This document shows, one piece after another, positions 7,955-14,041 of a stretch of 21,663 nucleotides of DNA. Position 1 is the stretch's first letter; each line of letters begins with the position of its first letter. The DNA lies in NCBI GenBank assembly GCA_946479665.1, contig CAMLGO010000003.1, positions 1 to 21,663 on the forward strand. The letters run 5' to 3'. The notes under the pieces were generated by a model. The model was not told the DNA's origin. It saw nothing but the letters and a program-made list of their open reading frames with translations, and did no database searches. A program made the position numbers and the translations under genes. This DNA is from an uncultured Candidatus Saccharibacteria bacterium. GTDB taxonomy: Bacteria > Patescibacteria > Saccharimonadia > Saccharimonadales > UBA6022.

Positions 7955-8031
7955 TGGTACCCCGAGCTGGATTCGAACCAGCGACCTTAGGCTTAGAAGT
8001 CCTCTGCTCTATCCAGCTGAGCTATCGGGGC
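7955..8031 (-). tRNA. tRNA-Arg(TCT)
   Basis: Cloverleaf on the minus strand: acceptor GCCCCGA/TCGGGGT, D-arm GCTC/GAGC, anticodon loop CTTCTAA (TCT), T-arm GCTGG-TTCGAAT-CCAGC, discriminator A and encoded CCA. The anticodon stem as written (GAGGA/GCCTA) has two mismatched pairs, 27-43 and 31-39, which is unusual. The promoter is not adjacent: a 101-nt leader element (8032-8132) lies between it and the tRNA. No clear hairpin terminator follows; only an A/T-rich stretch is seen. Confidence 0.92.
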
Positions 8032-8132
8032 ATAAATGGATCACGTTGATTGTCCCGATTGAGTAGTTCAGCTGGATAGAGCCTGCTGAATGTAATCATA
8101 TCGCTTCGCTCTGGCAGCTAAGCTATCGGGGC
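8032..8132 (-). ncRNA. tRNA-Arg leader element: 5' mimic plus D-arm antisense
   Basis: On the minus strand the transcript would start just before a copy of the tRNA-Arg 5' end (17 of 18 nt from 8132). Next come GCGAAGC (8103-8109), a small hairpin around ATG-ATTA-CAT, and then an antisense segment. The antisense (8068-8082) is perfectly complementary to 15 nt of the downstream tRNA (8006-8020, covering the D-arm), and TCCCGAT at 8053-8059 repeats the acceptor in inverse sense. The antisense can pair either with the mimic (imperfectly) or with the real tRNA. Order, length and core match the element before tRNA-His (10422-10524). Function unknown. Confidence 0.7.
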
Positions 8133-8143
8133 ATACCTCAGTT

Positions 8144-8149
8144 ATTATA
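8144..8149 (-). promoter_or_regulatory. -10 box of the tRNA-Arg(TCT) transcript
   Basis: TATAAT on the minus strand. A start about 7 nt downstream falls roughly 5 nt before the tRNA 5' mimic, so the whole leader element would be transcribed with the tRNA. Confidence 0.6.
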
Positions 8150-8159
8150 CCGCATTAGG

Positions 8160-8188
8160 TATAATAGGAGGAGATAAGAAAAAGGAGG
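8160..8188 (+). promoter_or_regulatory. Promoter and ribosome binding site of the cupin gene
   Basis: TATAAT at 8160-8165 is followed by a strong AAAGGAGG at 8181-8188, 5 nt before the ATG. It is divergent from the tRNA-Arg promoter only about 10 nt away. Confidence 0.65.
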
Positions 8189-8193
8189 CACAT

Positions 8194-8607
8194 ATGGATA
8201 CTACCGATCATGGACCGGCACCATTCATTACCAATATTGAAGTGGCGACGCTTGAAAACGAAAACTATCGTACGACCCTATGGACAGGAAAGAATCTACA
8301 GGTAACTGTGATGGCGATTCAGCCGGGCCACGATATTGGGCTTGAGGTGCATAATGATCACGATCAGTTCCTGCGAATAGAGCAGGGTAGCGCAACGGTG
8401 TATATGGGTTCGAGTGAGAACAAATTGATCGAGACTGCCGCGAGTGATGACGATGCGATATTCGTGCCGGCAGGTACGTGGCATAATCTCGTAAATACGG
8501 GAAGCGACGTTTTAAAGGTATATTCGATTTATGCGCCGGCTGAACACCCGCATGGGACGGTGCATGTGACGAAGGAAGATGCCGACACGGATCCGCATGA
8601 GCATTAG
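8194..8607 (+). CDS. Cupin domain protein
   Basis: A 137-residue single-domain cupin. Motif 1 is GHDIGLEVHNDHDQFLRIEQG (residues 45-65; histidines H53 and H56, with Q58 where a metal-binding Glu is usual). Motif 2 is DDAIFVPAGTWHNLVNTG (H97). The set of three histidines suggests a metal site. The N-terminal ITNIE.ATLENENYRTTLWTGK stretch is typical of a widespread small cupin subgroup with no defined substrate. The tail is rich in His, Asp and Glu. It has its own promoter, a strong Shine-Dalgarno and a terminator, so it is a single-gene unit. Confidence 0.9.
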   Translation: MDTTDHGPAPFITNIEVATLENENYRTTLWTGKNLQVTVMAIQPGHDIGLEVHNDHDQFLRIEQGSATVYMGSSENKLIETAASDDDAIFVPAGTWHNLVNTGSDVLKVYSIYAPAEHPHGTVHVTKEDADTDPHEH

Positions 8608-8616
8608 AGTCTAAAA

Positions 8617-8649
8617 AGAAAGAGCGCATCCCGAGGATGTGCTCTTTCT
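8617..8649. terminator. Bidirectional terminator between cupin and pilin genes
   Basis: 15-bp inverted repeat AGAAAGAGCGCATCC / GGATGTGCTCTTTCT with one G-T pair and a 3-nt loop, placed between the convergent cupin and pilin genes. Confidence 0.8.
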
Positions 8650-8693
8650 GAATCTCCTCGCCTGTGCACCGTAGAGCTCTCGGATGTGAGTGG

Positions 8694-9182
8694 TTAGTTT
8701 GTCCATGTAGCCCATTGAGGACTTGCGCTTGTATAGAATCCATCCTGAGAAGGATTGATATTGACCAGGCCGATTTGGCTGCATACACCCCATCCGTACG
8801 TGCCTGCCGTTGAGCTTACTATGGAGTTCTGTGCTTTAAAGTAGTTGCCCGATTTCGAACTAGCCATCAAGATATAGCTATCTGTAGAGCTGTTGTAGCA
8901 ATACCGAACGTTCCTACTTTGGGCATCCAGTCCGTATGCACCTTTGCTGAAACTGAAGCCCATGGTGTTAGTCAATGTAGTAGGGTACGTTCCTGAGTCT
9001 ACTTTTACCATTTCAATTTTTTTTGCGAAGCTAGCTAGATCACCTTGAACGGTTGTATCGTAAGCTCTGTTTTGTATGCCGTTGTAGGCCACAATCGTAA
9101 TGGCAGCGAGAATGCCAATAACGACGATTACGATGAGTAGTTCGACGATGGTGAATCCAGATTGTTTTTGTTTTGCCCACAT
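8694..9182 (-). CDS. Type IV prepilin-like protein
   Basis: A 162-residue prepilin. A short leader MWAKQKQSG is followed by FTIVELLIVIVVIGILAAI, with cleavage expected after the glycine and the conserved Glu at mature position 5; then VAYNGIQNRA. The head has two cysteines (RYCYNS and WGVCSQ) that could form the C-terminal disulfide loop. The ATG lies 1 nt after the stop of the upstream pilin (9184-9663), with which it shares its first codons almost exactly, so this is a tandem duplication translated from one message. It belongs to a family of eight in this window. Confidence 0.9.
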   Translation of the reverse strand: MWAKQKQSGFTIVELLIVIVVIGILAAITIVAYNGIQNRAYDTTVQGDLASFAKKIEMVKVDSGTYPTTLTNTMGFSFSKGAYGLDAQSRNVRYCYNSSTDSYILMASSKSGNYFKAQNSIVSSTAGTYGWGVCSQIGLVNINPSQDGFYTSASPQWATWTN

Positions 9183-9183
9183 T

Positions 9184-9663
9184 TTAGAAATTTATGCCAC
9201 CGGGTGACCAGACTCCATATCGATCGCTTCCGAGGTATTGATCCTTCATAGCTGCGGGTATTAGTGCTTGTTCATCGGAAGATAACGAAGGCTGTCCCAA
9301 ACGAATTATTTTGTACTCTGTTCCGCTCGAGTTATATACATAGCTGTGCCCGCCGTTTACTACGGAATCTGCAGTAAATCGTGGCAATGAACTTGCAAAA
9401 GTGGGAACTATTGATGGAATGAAGCCATCAGGGCTTGAAGACGAAAAGCTCCAAGTATTACCGGTCGTTGGATAACTGCCGTTATCAGCTTTATATAGTT
9501 CAACTAGCCTTTGCATCGATTTTATATCCTGCTGGACTTTTGCTGATTTTGCTCTAGATTGTATGCCATTATAGGCAACTATTGTTATAGCGGCAAGAAT
9601 TGCAATCACGACAATGACTATCAGTAACTCAACGATCGTGAAACCTTTTTGTTTTGCCCACAT
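9184..9663 (-). CDS. Type IV prepilin-like protein
   Basis: A 159-residue prepilin starting MWAKQKG/FTIVELLIVIVVIAILAAI, then VAYNGIQSRA and a mostly beta head with no cysteines. I chose the ATG at 9663: the longer frame adds MLYYCY, which would spoil the leader peptide, and the downstream tandem copy starts with the same MWAKQK. TATACT ends 8 nt upstream, no Shine-Dalgarno is visible, and the promoter sits just after the tRNA-Gly terminator. It is first in an operon with 8694-9182. Confidence 0.9.
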   Translation of the reverse strand: MWAKQKGFTIVELLIVIVVIAILAAITIVAYNGIQSRAKSAKVQQDIKSMQRLVELYKADNGSYPTTGNTWSFSSSSPDGFIPSIVPTFASSLPRFTADSVVNGGHSYVYNSSGTEYKIIRLGQPSLSSDEQALIPAAMKDQYLGSDRYGVWSPGGINF

Positions 9664-9671
9664 ATAACAAT

Positions 9672-9677
9672 AGTATA
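9672..9677 (-). promoter_or_regulatory. -10 box of the tandem pilin operon
   Basis: TATACT on the minus strand, 8 nt before the ATG at 9663 and immediately after the U-tract of the tRNA-Gly terminator. Confidence 0.5.
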
Positions 9678-9681
9678 ACAA

Positions 9682-9705
9682 AAATAGACACCTTAGTGTC
9701 TATTT
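9682..9705 (-). terminator. tRNA-Gly terminator
   Basis: Perfect 10-bp hairpin (AAATAGACAC, 4-nt loop) followed on the minus strand by a T-run. Confidence 0.8.
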
Positions 9706-9719
9706 ATTTTACTTATGCT

Positions 9720-9794
9720 TGGTGCGGGCGGAGAGAATCGAACTCTCATCGCTTGCTTGGAAGGCAGGCATATTAGCCATTATACGACGCCCGC
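9720..9794 (-). tRNA. tRNA-Gly(TCC)
   Basis: Cloverleaf on the minus strand: acceptor GCGGGCG/CGCCCGC, anticodon loop CTTCCAA (TCC), T-arm GAGAG-TTCGATT-CTCTC, discriminator A and encoded CCA. A TATAAT box lies about 10 nt upstream of the 5' end. There is no mimic or antisense leader, unlike the His and Arg(TCT) genes. Confidence 0.94.
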
Positions 9795-9849
9795 ATGCCT
9801 ACGTATTATATCAGAATGGGCGCAATAATACCAAGATCGGGGCAACCAA

Positions 9850-9939
9850 GTGTTATAAGAAAACTACGTTTTCATGTAACACGTCGTCACTCGGAAAAAC
9901 AAGCAAGCTCGTTTTTCACTCGCTTCCTAGTGTTATAAT
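9850..9939 (+). promoter_or_regulatory. Intergenic hairpins and promoter of the small ORF
   Basis: The 152-nt gap after tRNA-Gly holds an imperfect 15-bp hairpin (9850-9882), then GAAAAAC...GTTTTTC with a 10-nt loop (about 9893-9916), then TATAAT at 9934-9939, 7 nt before the ATG. The left arm of the first hairpin (AGTGTTATAAGAAAA) repeats the promoter sequence AGTGTTATAATAAAA, so the -10 region looks duplicated. Confidence 0.45.
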
Positions 9940-9946
9940 AAAAAAC

Positions 9947-10297
9947 ATGAGCGATATGAATACATCGCCAAAGATCTCAGCCGAGCTGCTAGCCCGTCTT
10001 AATGGTAATGACGCTGTGTTCCATAGTAATGTATATGCTAAAGAAGCGCAGGGTGAACGACTCGGATCGACAAGCGTCAGTTCATTTCATGAGCGGCTTC
10101 ATGTTGAGCGAAATCGCCAAGCTGTACGCAGCTATAGGGACTCGGCAATTGGGTCTGGCGTACCTTCGAAGCATCACGAGGATGCCCGCACACTGCGTCG
10201 CGGTGCAATTGCACCTATGCCACGACAAGGATTGTCTTCTGCGAAGCCACCTGCATTTCGTGAGCCACCAACGCGGCCATATAATCCGTACGGATAA
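9947..10297 (+). CDS. Small proline- and arginine-rich protein, unknown
   Basis: A 116-residue protein, MSDMNTSPKISAELLARLNG at the start, with no membrane segment and a C-terminal half rich in Pro, Arg and Ala that ends RPYNPYG; it is probably disordered there. No family recognised. I chose the ATG at 9947 because TATAAT ends 7 nt before it; the open frame extends back through the antisense strand of tRNA-Gly, which is not coding. It has its own promoter and ends 8 nt before a terminator, so it is probably a real gene, though composition and short length leave some doubt. Confidence 0.6.
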   Translation: MSDMNTSPKISAELLARLNGNDAVFHSNVYAKEAQGERLGSTSVSSFHERLHVERNRQAVRSYRDSAIGSGVPSKHHEDARTLRRGAIAPMPRQGLSSAKPPAFREPPTRPYNPYG

Positions 10298-10305
10298 ATG
10301 GATGA

Positions 10306-10345
10306 CATAGAAAAAAGACAGTCATGCGACTGTCTTTTTTCTATG
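10306..10345. terminator. Bidirectional terminator, tRNA-His and small ORF
   Basis: Perfect 18-bp hairpin (CATAGAAAAAAGACAGTC with a 4-nt loop). Its right arm includes the last two bases of the tRNA-His CCA. The outer arm is the same as in the tRNA-Arg(TCG) terminator at 19846-19888. Confidence 0.85.
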
Positions 10346-10421
10346 GGGCGAATAATGGGAATTGAACCCACGACCTCCGGAACCACAACCCGGCGCTCTA
10401 ACCAACTGAGCTATATTCGCC
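10344..10421 (-). tRNA. tRNA-His(GTG)
   Basis: Cloverleaf on the minus strand: extra G at -1 facing C73, as in all bacterial tRNA-His, acceptor GCGAATA/TATTCGC, D-arm GCTC/GAGC, anticodon arm CCGGG-TTGTGGT-TCCGG (GTG), T-arm GTGGG-TTCAATT-CCCAT, encoded CCA. A 103-nt leader element (10422-10524) separates it from its promoter. Confidence 0.94.
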
Positions 10422-10524
10422 AAAATATGGCGTACATGGTATCTGGGCAATCAATGGCAGGCAGTTGGTTAGAGCGTGCTGATTATTTAATCGGCTTCGC
10501 CTAGGCAACTGTGCTATATTCGCC
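10422..10524 (-). ncRNA. tRNA-His leader element: 5' mimic plus D-arm antisense
   Basis: Same plan as 8032-8132. On the minus strand, from 10524, the first 19 nt copy the tRNA-His 5' end, including G-1, with one change in the D-stem. Then come GCGAAGC (10494-10500), a GATT/AATC hairpin, CAGCA, and an antisense (10462-10476) perfectly complementary to 15 nt of the tRNA (10394-10408), followed by a weaker inverse copy of the acceptor. The mimic and antisense are in the same order and spacing as at tRNA-Arg although the two tRNAs differ in sequence. Function unknown. Confidence 0.7.
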
Positions 10525-10536
10525 AAATCCTCAGCA

Positions 10537-10542
10537 ATTGTA
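10537..10542 (-). promoter_or_regulatory. -10 box of the tRNA-His transcript
   Basis: TACAAT on the minus strand. The inferred start is about 5 nt before the tRNA 5' mimic, so the leader element is transcribed with tRNA-His. Confidence 0.55.
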
Positions 10543-10562
10543 GCACAGTTTAAAGGGTAAGG

Positions 10563-12095
10563 CTAGATCTCTCGCAGCGTTTCGATGTCGGCGCCAAGGC
10601 TGTTGAGGCGATTGGCAAAATCTTCATAGCCGCGGTTGATAGAGTACACGTCGCGTAGAATTGAAGTGCCGGGAGCGGCTAACATGGCAAGCAAAATGAC
10701 AACGGATGGTCGCAGGGCAGGGGGTGCTACTACATCGGCAGGTTTCCATTTGGTTGGGCCGGTAATGTAGACGCGGTGCGGGTCGACTAGTTCGATGTTG
10801 GCATTGAGCTTGGTGAGCTCAGTAAAGTAAATTGCACGGTTCTCATATGACCAGTCATGCACGAGGGTGCGACCTTTGGCAACCGTAGCGATGAGGCCGA
10901 GGAATGGCAGGTTATCCATGTTGACGCCAGGGAATGGCATGCTGTGAAGCTTGTCTTTTGGCGCATGTAAAAGAGAGTGCTTGAGGTGGATATCAACCAA
11001 GCGAGTCGCGCCGTTGCGAGCAGGGTATTCTTCGCTGAGTTCGTAATTGAGCCCCATGCCGTCGAGGATTGCGAGCTCGATTTCGATGAATTCGATCGGC
11101 GCACGGGTGATGGTGATTTCTGAGCCAGTCACGACAGCAGCGGCAATCAAACTCATGGCTTCGATTGGGTCTTCACTTGGCGCATACTCGACATCTTTGT
11201 CGATCGACTTAACGCCATGGATGGTCAGTGTTGTCGTGCCGATACCCTCGATCTTAACGCCAAGCTTCTCTAGGAAGAAACAAACATCTTGCACCATGTA
11301 GTTCGGGCTAGCATTGCGGATAGTGACCTTGCCCGGGTGAAGGGCGGCAGCCATAATAACATTTTCGGTGACAGTGTCGCCACGCTCGGTAAGAAGGATT
11401 GTTTTATTAACAGTCTTTTCGTTTACGATCGCGTGGTAGTAGTCGCTCGTGGCCTCGACATCCAGGCCAAACGGCGCAAGGCCGGTCATGTGCGGCTCAA
11501 CGGTGCGTGTGCCAAGGTTGCAGCCACCGGCAAATGGTAGCTTAAAGTCCTTGTACTGGTGAAGCAACGGGCCGAGGAACATAATGACCGTGCGAGTGCG
11601 CTTGGCGGCTTCAATATCCATATTTTCAAGCTGCAGGCGGCGAGGCGGAATAATTTCGAGGTCGTTTGTGTCGTTAACCCAGCGGATTTTTACGCCGATA
11701 CTTTGCAGTACTTCAATGATACGGTTTACTTCTTCGATGCGTGCCACGCGACGTAGAGTGGTTTTACCTTTGTTGAGAAGGGCAGCGCAAAGGAGGCCGA
11801 CAGCGGCATTTTTACTTGTCTTTACTTCAATGCTACCGGAGAGCTTTTTGCCACCATTGACGCGGAAGTTGATCTTTCCGGTTTGGTTGAGGCTGACGAT
11901 TTCGCTTGAAAGAACGTCGCTAATGCGAGCGATCATCTCGAGGCTGATGTTTTGACCGCCTTTTTCGATGCGATTGATCGCGCTTTGGCTGGTTTTTAGG
12001 GATTCGGCAAGTTGTGCCTGGGTGAATCCGCGGTTGATACGAGTTTCTTGAATGAGTGCACCAATTTTTACTTTGTAATCTTCGACTGCTTCCAT
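10563..12095 (-). CDS. murA: UDP-GlcNAc 1-carboxyvinyltransferase with N-terminal XRE domain
   Basis: MurA transfers enolpyruvate from PEP to UDP-GlcNAc, the first committed step of peptidoglycan synthesis, in the cytoplasm. Residues 1-70 are a complete XRE/Cro helix-turn-helix (IGALIQETRINRGFTQAQLA, then TSQSAINRIEKG). From about residue 74 the MurA fold follows. It keeps the substrate motif SKNAA (K95, N96), the catalytic cysteine loop AGGCNLGTR (C192, the residue attacked by fosfomycin), an Asp in VNMDNLPF and the LRPS arginine region. At 510 residues it is longer than E. coli MurA (419) mainly because of the helix-turn-helix. The ATG is 9 nt after TATAAA, which lies inside a palindrome shared with the divergent glyA promoter. 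Autorepression is a reasonable inference. Confidence 0.93.
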   Translation of the reverse strand: MEAVEDYKVKIGALIQETRINRGFTQAQLAESLKTSQSAINRIEKGGQNISLEMIARISDVLSSEIVSLNQTGKINFRVNGGKKLSGSIEVKTSKNAAVGLLCAALLNKGKTTLRRVARIEEVNRIIEVLQSIGVKIRWVNDTNDLEIIPPRRLQLENMDIEAAKRTRTVIMFLGPLLHQYKDFKLPFAGGCNLGTRTVEPHMTGLAPFGLDVEATSDYYHAIVNEKTVNKTILLTERGDTVTENVIMAAALHPGKVTIRNASPNYMVQDVCFFLEKLGVKIEGIGTTTLTIHGVKSIDKDVEYAPSEDPIEAMSLIAAAVVTGSEITITRAPIEFIEIELAILDGMGLNYELSEEYPARNGATRLVDIHLKHSLLHAPKDKLHSMPFPGVNMDNLPFLGLIATVAKGRTLVHDWSYENRAIYFTELTKLNANIELVDPHRVYITGPTKWKPADVVAPPALRPSVVILLAMLAAPGTSILRDVYSINRGYEDFANRLNSLGADIETLREI

Positions 12096-12104
12096 AGCGC
12101 TTAT

Positions 12105-12126
12105 TTTATATCATCTATGATATAAA
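12105..12126. promoter_or_regulatory. Palindromic operator between murA and glyA
   Basis: Perfect inverted repeat TTTATATCAT-CT-ATGATATAAA. Its left arm contains the murA -10 (TATAAA on the minus strand, 12105-12110); the right arm reaches the -35 zone of glyA. The size and symmetry fit an XRE dimer site, and the only DNA-binding domain nearby is the one fused to MurA. Confidence 0.65.
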
Positions 12127-12137
12127 TGCAAGAAATG

Positions 12138-12144
12138 GTATAAT
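12138..12144 (+). promoter_or_regulatory. -10 box of glyA
   Basis: GGTATAATGG: the TATAAT overlaps an ATG at 12143, which therefore cannot be the start codon. AGAGGAGA near 12153 then serves the ATG at 12167. Confidence 0.65.
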
Positions 12145-12166
12145 GGCACAAAAGAGGAGATTGGTG

Positions 12167-13444
12167 ATGAAAGATACAAAAATTGCTGATTTAATAGCGT
12201 CCGAAGAACAGCGGCAGCGCGATGGGCTCGAGCTTATTCCAAGTGAAAATTACGTAAGCCGCGATGTGCTCACGGCGCTGGGCAGTGTCTTTACGAATAA
12301 ATACTCCGAAGGCTACCCGGGTCGCCGTTATTATGGGGGTCAAGAGTTCACCGATCAGGTAGAGCAACTTGCTATCGACCGTGCCAAGCAGCTATTTGGC
12401 GCCGATCATGCCAATGTACAGCCACATTCAGGTGCACCTGCAAACGAAGCGGTATATAGCGCCTGGCTTGAGCCGGGCGACACGGTGCTTGCTATGGATC
12501 TCTCGCATGGTGGCCACCTTACGCACGGGGCGCCAGTAACGCGCAGCGCACAGTTATATAACTTCGTACGATATAAAATGAAAGATATTAGCACGGGTGA
12601 GATCGACTACGACGAACTGCGTGCGCTCGCGCTTGAGCATAAGCCAAAGATTATTCTTGCTGGCTTCAGCGCCTATCCGCGCGAGTTCGATTACGAAAAG
12701 TTTGCTGCTATTGGTAATGAAGTTGGTGCGCTCCTTATGGCAGACATGGCGCACATTGCCGGGCTTATTGCTGGTGGCGTAGCAAAGAATCCATTTGATT
12801 ACGGCTTTCACGTTATTACCACGACAACTCACAAAACACTTCGTGGTCCACGCGGTGGCCTCATTCTCTCAAAAGGTATTGTTGGTAATCCACTTAAGAA
12901 GCCCGAGAAGACGCTCGAGAATATCCCAACACTTATCGACCGCTCAATCTTTCCTGGTATGCAGGGCGGCCCGCATATGCACGTTATCGCCGCCAAGGCG
13001 GTAGCGTTTGGCGAAGCACTACAGCCTGAGTTTAAGGAATATGCTGCTCAGGTGCTTAAGAATGCAAGCGTGCTTGCCGATGAGCTACAGGCTCGAGGCT
13101 TCCAGCTCGTGACGGGCGGTACGAGCAACCATCTTATTTTGGCCGATGTATATAAAAGCTTTGGCATTGATGGCAAGGTGGCCGAAATAGCGCTCGACAA
13201 GATTGGCCTGACGCTCAATGCCAATAGTGTAGCCGATGATCCATTGCCGCCGTTCCGCCCAAGCGGCATTCGCCTTGGTACACCAGCGCTTACGACTCGT
13301 GGTCTCAAAGAAGAGCACATGGCACAGATTGCGGATTGGATGAAGCAGGTAGTCGACGCGCGCGAGGATGAGCAAGCGCTTGCACGCTTGCGAGGTGAAG
13401 TTCTCGACTTCGTGCAACAATTCCCGCTCCCGAGCGACCGATAG
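12167..13444 (+). CDS. glyA: Serine hydroxymethyltransferase
   Basis: PLP enzyme converting serine and tetrahydrofolate to glycine and 5,10-methylene-THF, in the cytoplasm. The family hallmarks are in order: [61 protein letters not shown] and the PLP-lysine motif [14 protein letters not shown], ending with [13 protein letters not shown]. Length is 425 residues, normal for bacteria. I moved the start from 12143 to 12167 because the earlier ATG overlaps the TATAAT promoter while the later one has AGAGGAGA at proper spacing. It is divergent from murA with a shared palindrome and is followed by a strong terminator. The product, methylene-THF, is the substrate of FolD, which begins at 21342. Confidence 0.96.
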   Translation: MKDTKIADLIASEEQRQRDGLELIPSENYVSRDVLTALGSVFTNKYSEGYPGRRYYGGQEFTDQVEQLAIDRAKQLFGADHANVQPHSGAPANEAVYSAWLEPGDTVLAMDLSHGGHLTHGAPVTRSAQLYNFVRYKMKDISTGEIDYDELRALALEHKPKIILAGFSAYPREFDYEKFAAIGNEVGALLMADMAHIAGLIAGGVAKNPFDYGFHVITTTTHKTLRGPRGGLILSKGIVGNPLKKPEKTLENIPTLIDRSIFPGMQGGPHMHVIAAKAVAFGEALQPEFKEYAAQVLKNASVLADELQARGFQLVTGGTSNHLILADVYKSFGIDGKVAEIALDKIGLTLNANSVADDPLPPFRPSGIRLGTPALTTRGLKEEHMAQIADWMKQVVDAREDEQALARLRGEVLDFVQQFPLPSDR

Positions 13445-13462
13445 CTTATTTCACTGAAGAAT

Positions 13463-13498
13463 AAGAGCCCCCGGGAGAAGAAATCTTCGGGGGCTCTT
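13463..13498. terminator. Terminator after glyA (bidirectional)
   Basis: Perfect 11-bp GC-rich hairpin (AAGAGCCCCCG) followed by TCATTTT on the plus strand. It also faces the convergent pilin gene. Confidence 0.85.
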
Positions 13499-13525
13499 CA
13501 TTTTAGCTACCTATATAGTATGGAT

Positions 13526-14041
13526 CTACGAAGCTGTTATATAGCAGGTGACTGCATAGGTGTTTGGCGCAGTTCCGTTAACTTGGCCTGAAGATATACT
13601 TTTGACAGTGCTACTTGTCCAGTCCCAATAGTCAATGCGGGTACCTGTTACGACAGTTGTCGTCGCAAGATCCGTGGCTGCGGCTGCCGCGTTGGTGCCG
13701 CAACGATAGAAGGTTAGTTCGGAGTTCGTCACGGGCTTATTGGCAGCAGAGAACGCCGTAGCGTCAAATGTGACGCCCGTCAACTGATAGGTTGTACCGG
13801 CCGCCGCGCCCGTAAGCTGCGATGGATTTGAAGGGTATACCGAGAGATCGGAGTTATAGAGCTCTGCTTTCTTGGCGGTACCGTTCGACGCAGTCTGGAG
13901 TGCGACTGTCTTTCCGCGGTTCTGAATACCGTTGTAGGCTACTATCGAAATAGCTGCCAAGATAGCGATAACCACAATAACGATCAAGAGTTCAACAATA
14001 GTGAATCCTTGATTCTTCTTAAGTTTATTTAATATCTTCAC
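13526..14041 (-). CDS. Type IV prepilin-like protein
   Basis: A 171-residue prepilin with the basic leader MKILNKLKKNQG, then FTIVELLIVIVVIAILAAI, VAYNGIQNRG and an Ala/Thr-rich head with two cysteines (YRCGTN and VTCYIT at the C-terminus), a likely disulfide loop. The start codon is GTG; there is no ATG in the leader region. AGGGGG lies about 5 nt upstream, and the stretch CTAGGGGGCA before the start is the same as that of the pilin at 14274-14807, its closest neighbour. Single-gene unit. Confidence 0.9.
   Translation of the reverse strand: MKILNKLKKNQGFTIVELLIVIVVIAILAAISIVAYNGIQNRGKTVALQTASNGTAKKAELYNSDLSVYPSNPSQLTGAAAGTTYQLTGVTFDATAFSAANKPVTNSELTFYRCGTNAAAAATDLATTTVVTGTRIDYWDWTSSTVKSISSGQVNGTAPNTYAVTCYITAS

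Noticed and set aside
8041..8132. A second, degenerate tRNA gene or pseudogene next to tRNA-Arg
   Set aside because: Only the 5' part is copied, once in each orientation; there is no T-arm and no anticodon loop. The same plan at tRNA-His argues against simple decay.
9719..9946. N-terminal extension of the small ORF through the tRNA-Gly region
   Set aside because: It is the antisense of a tRNA gene, and the TATAAT box 7 nt before the ATG at 9947 gives a better start.
10422..10524. Group I intron or T-box in the tRNA-His leader
   Set aside because: No intron core elements or splice-like position, the tRNA is complete downstream, and there is no T-box sequence or specifier loop.
12143..12166. 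Upstream ATG of glyA adding eight residues
   Set aside because: The ATG overlaps the TATAAT promoter box; the ATG at 12167 has a proper Shine-Dalgarno and begins like other SHMT proteins.
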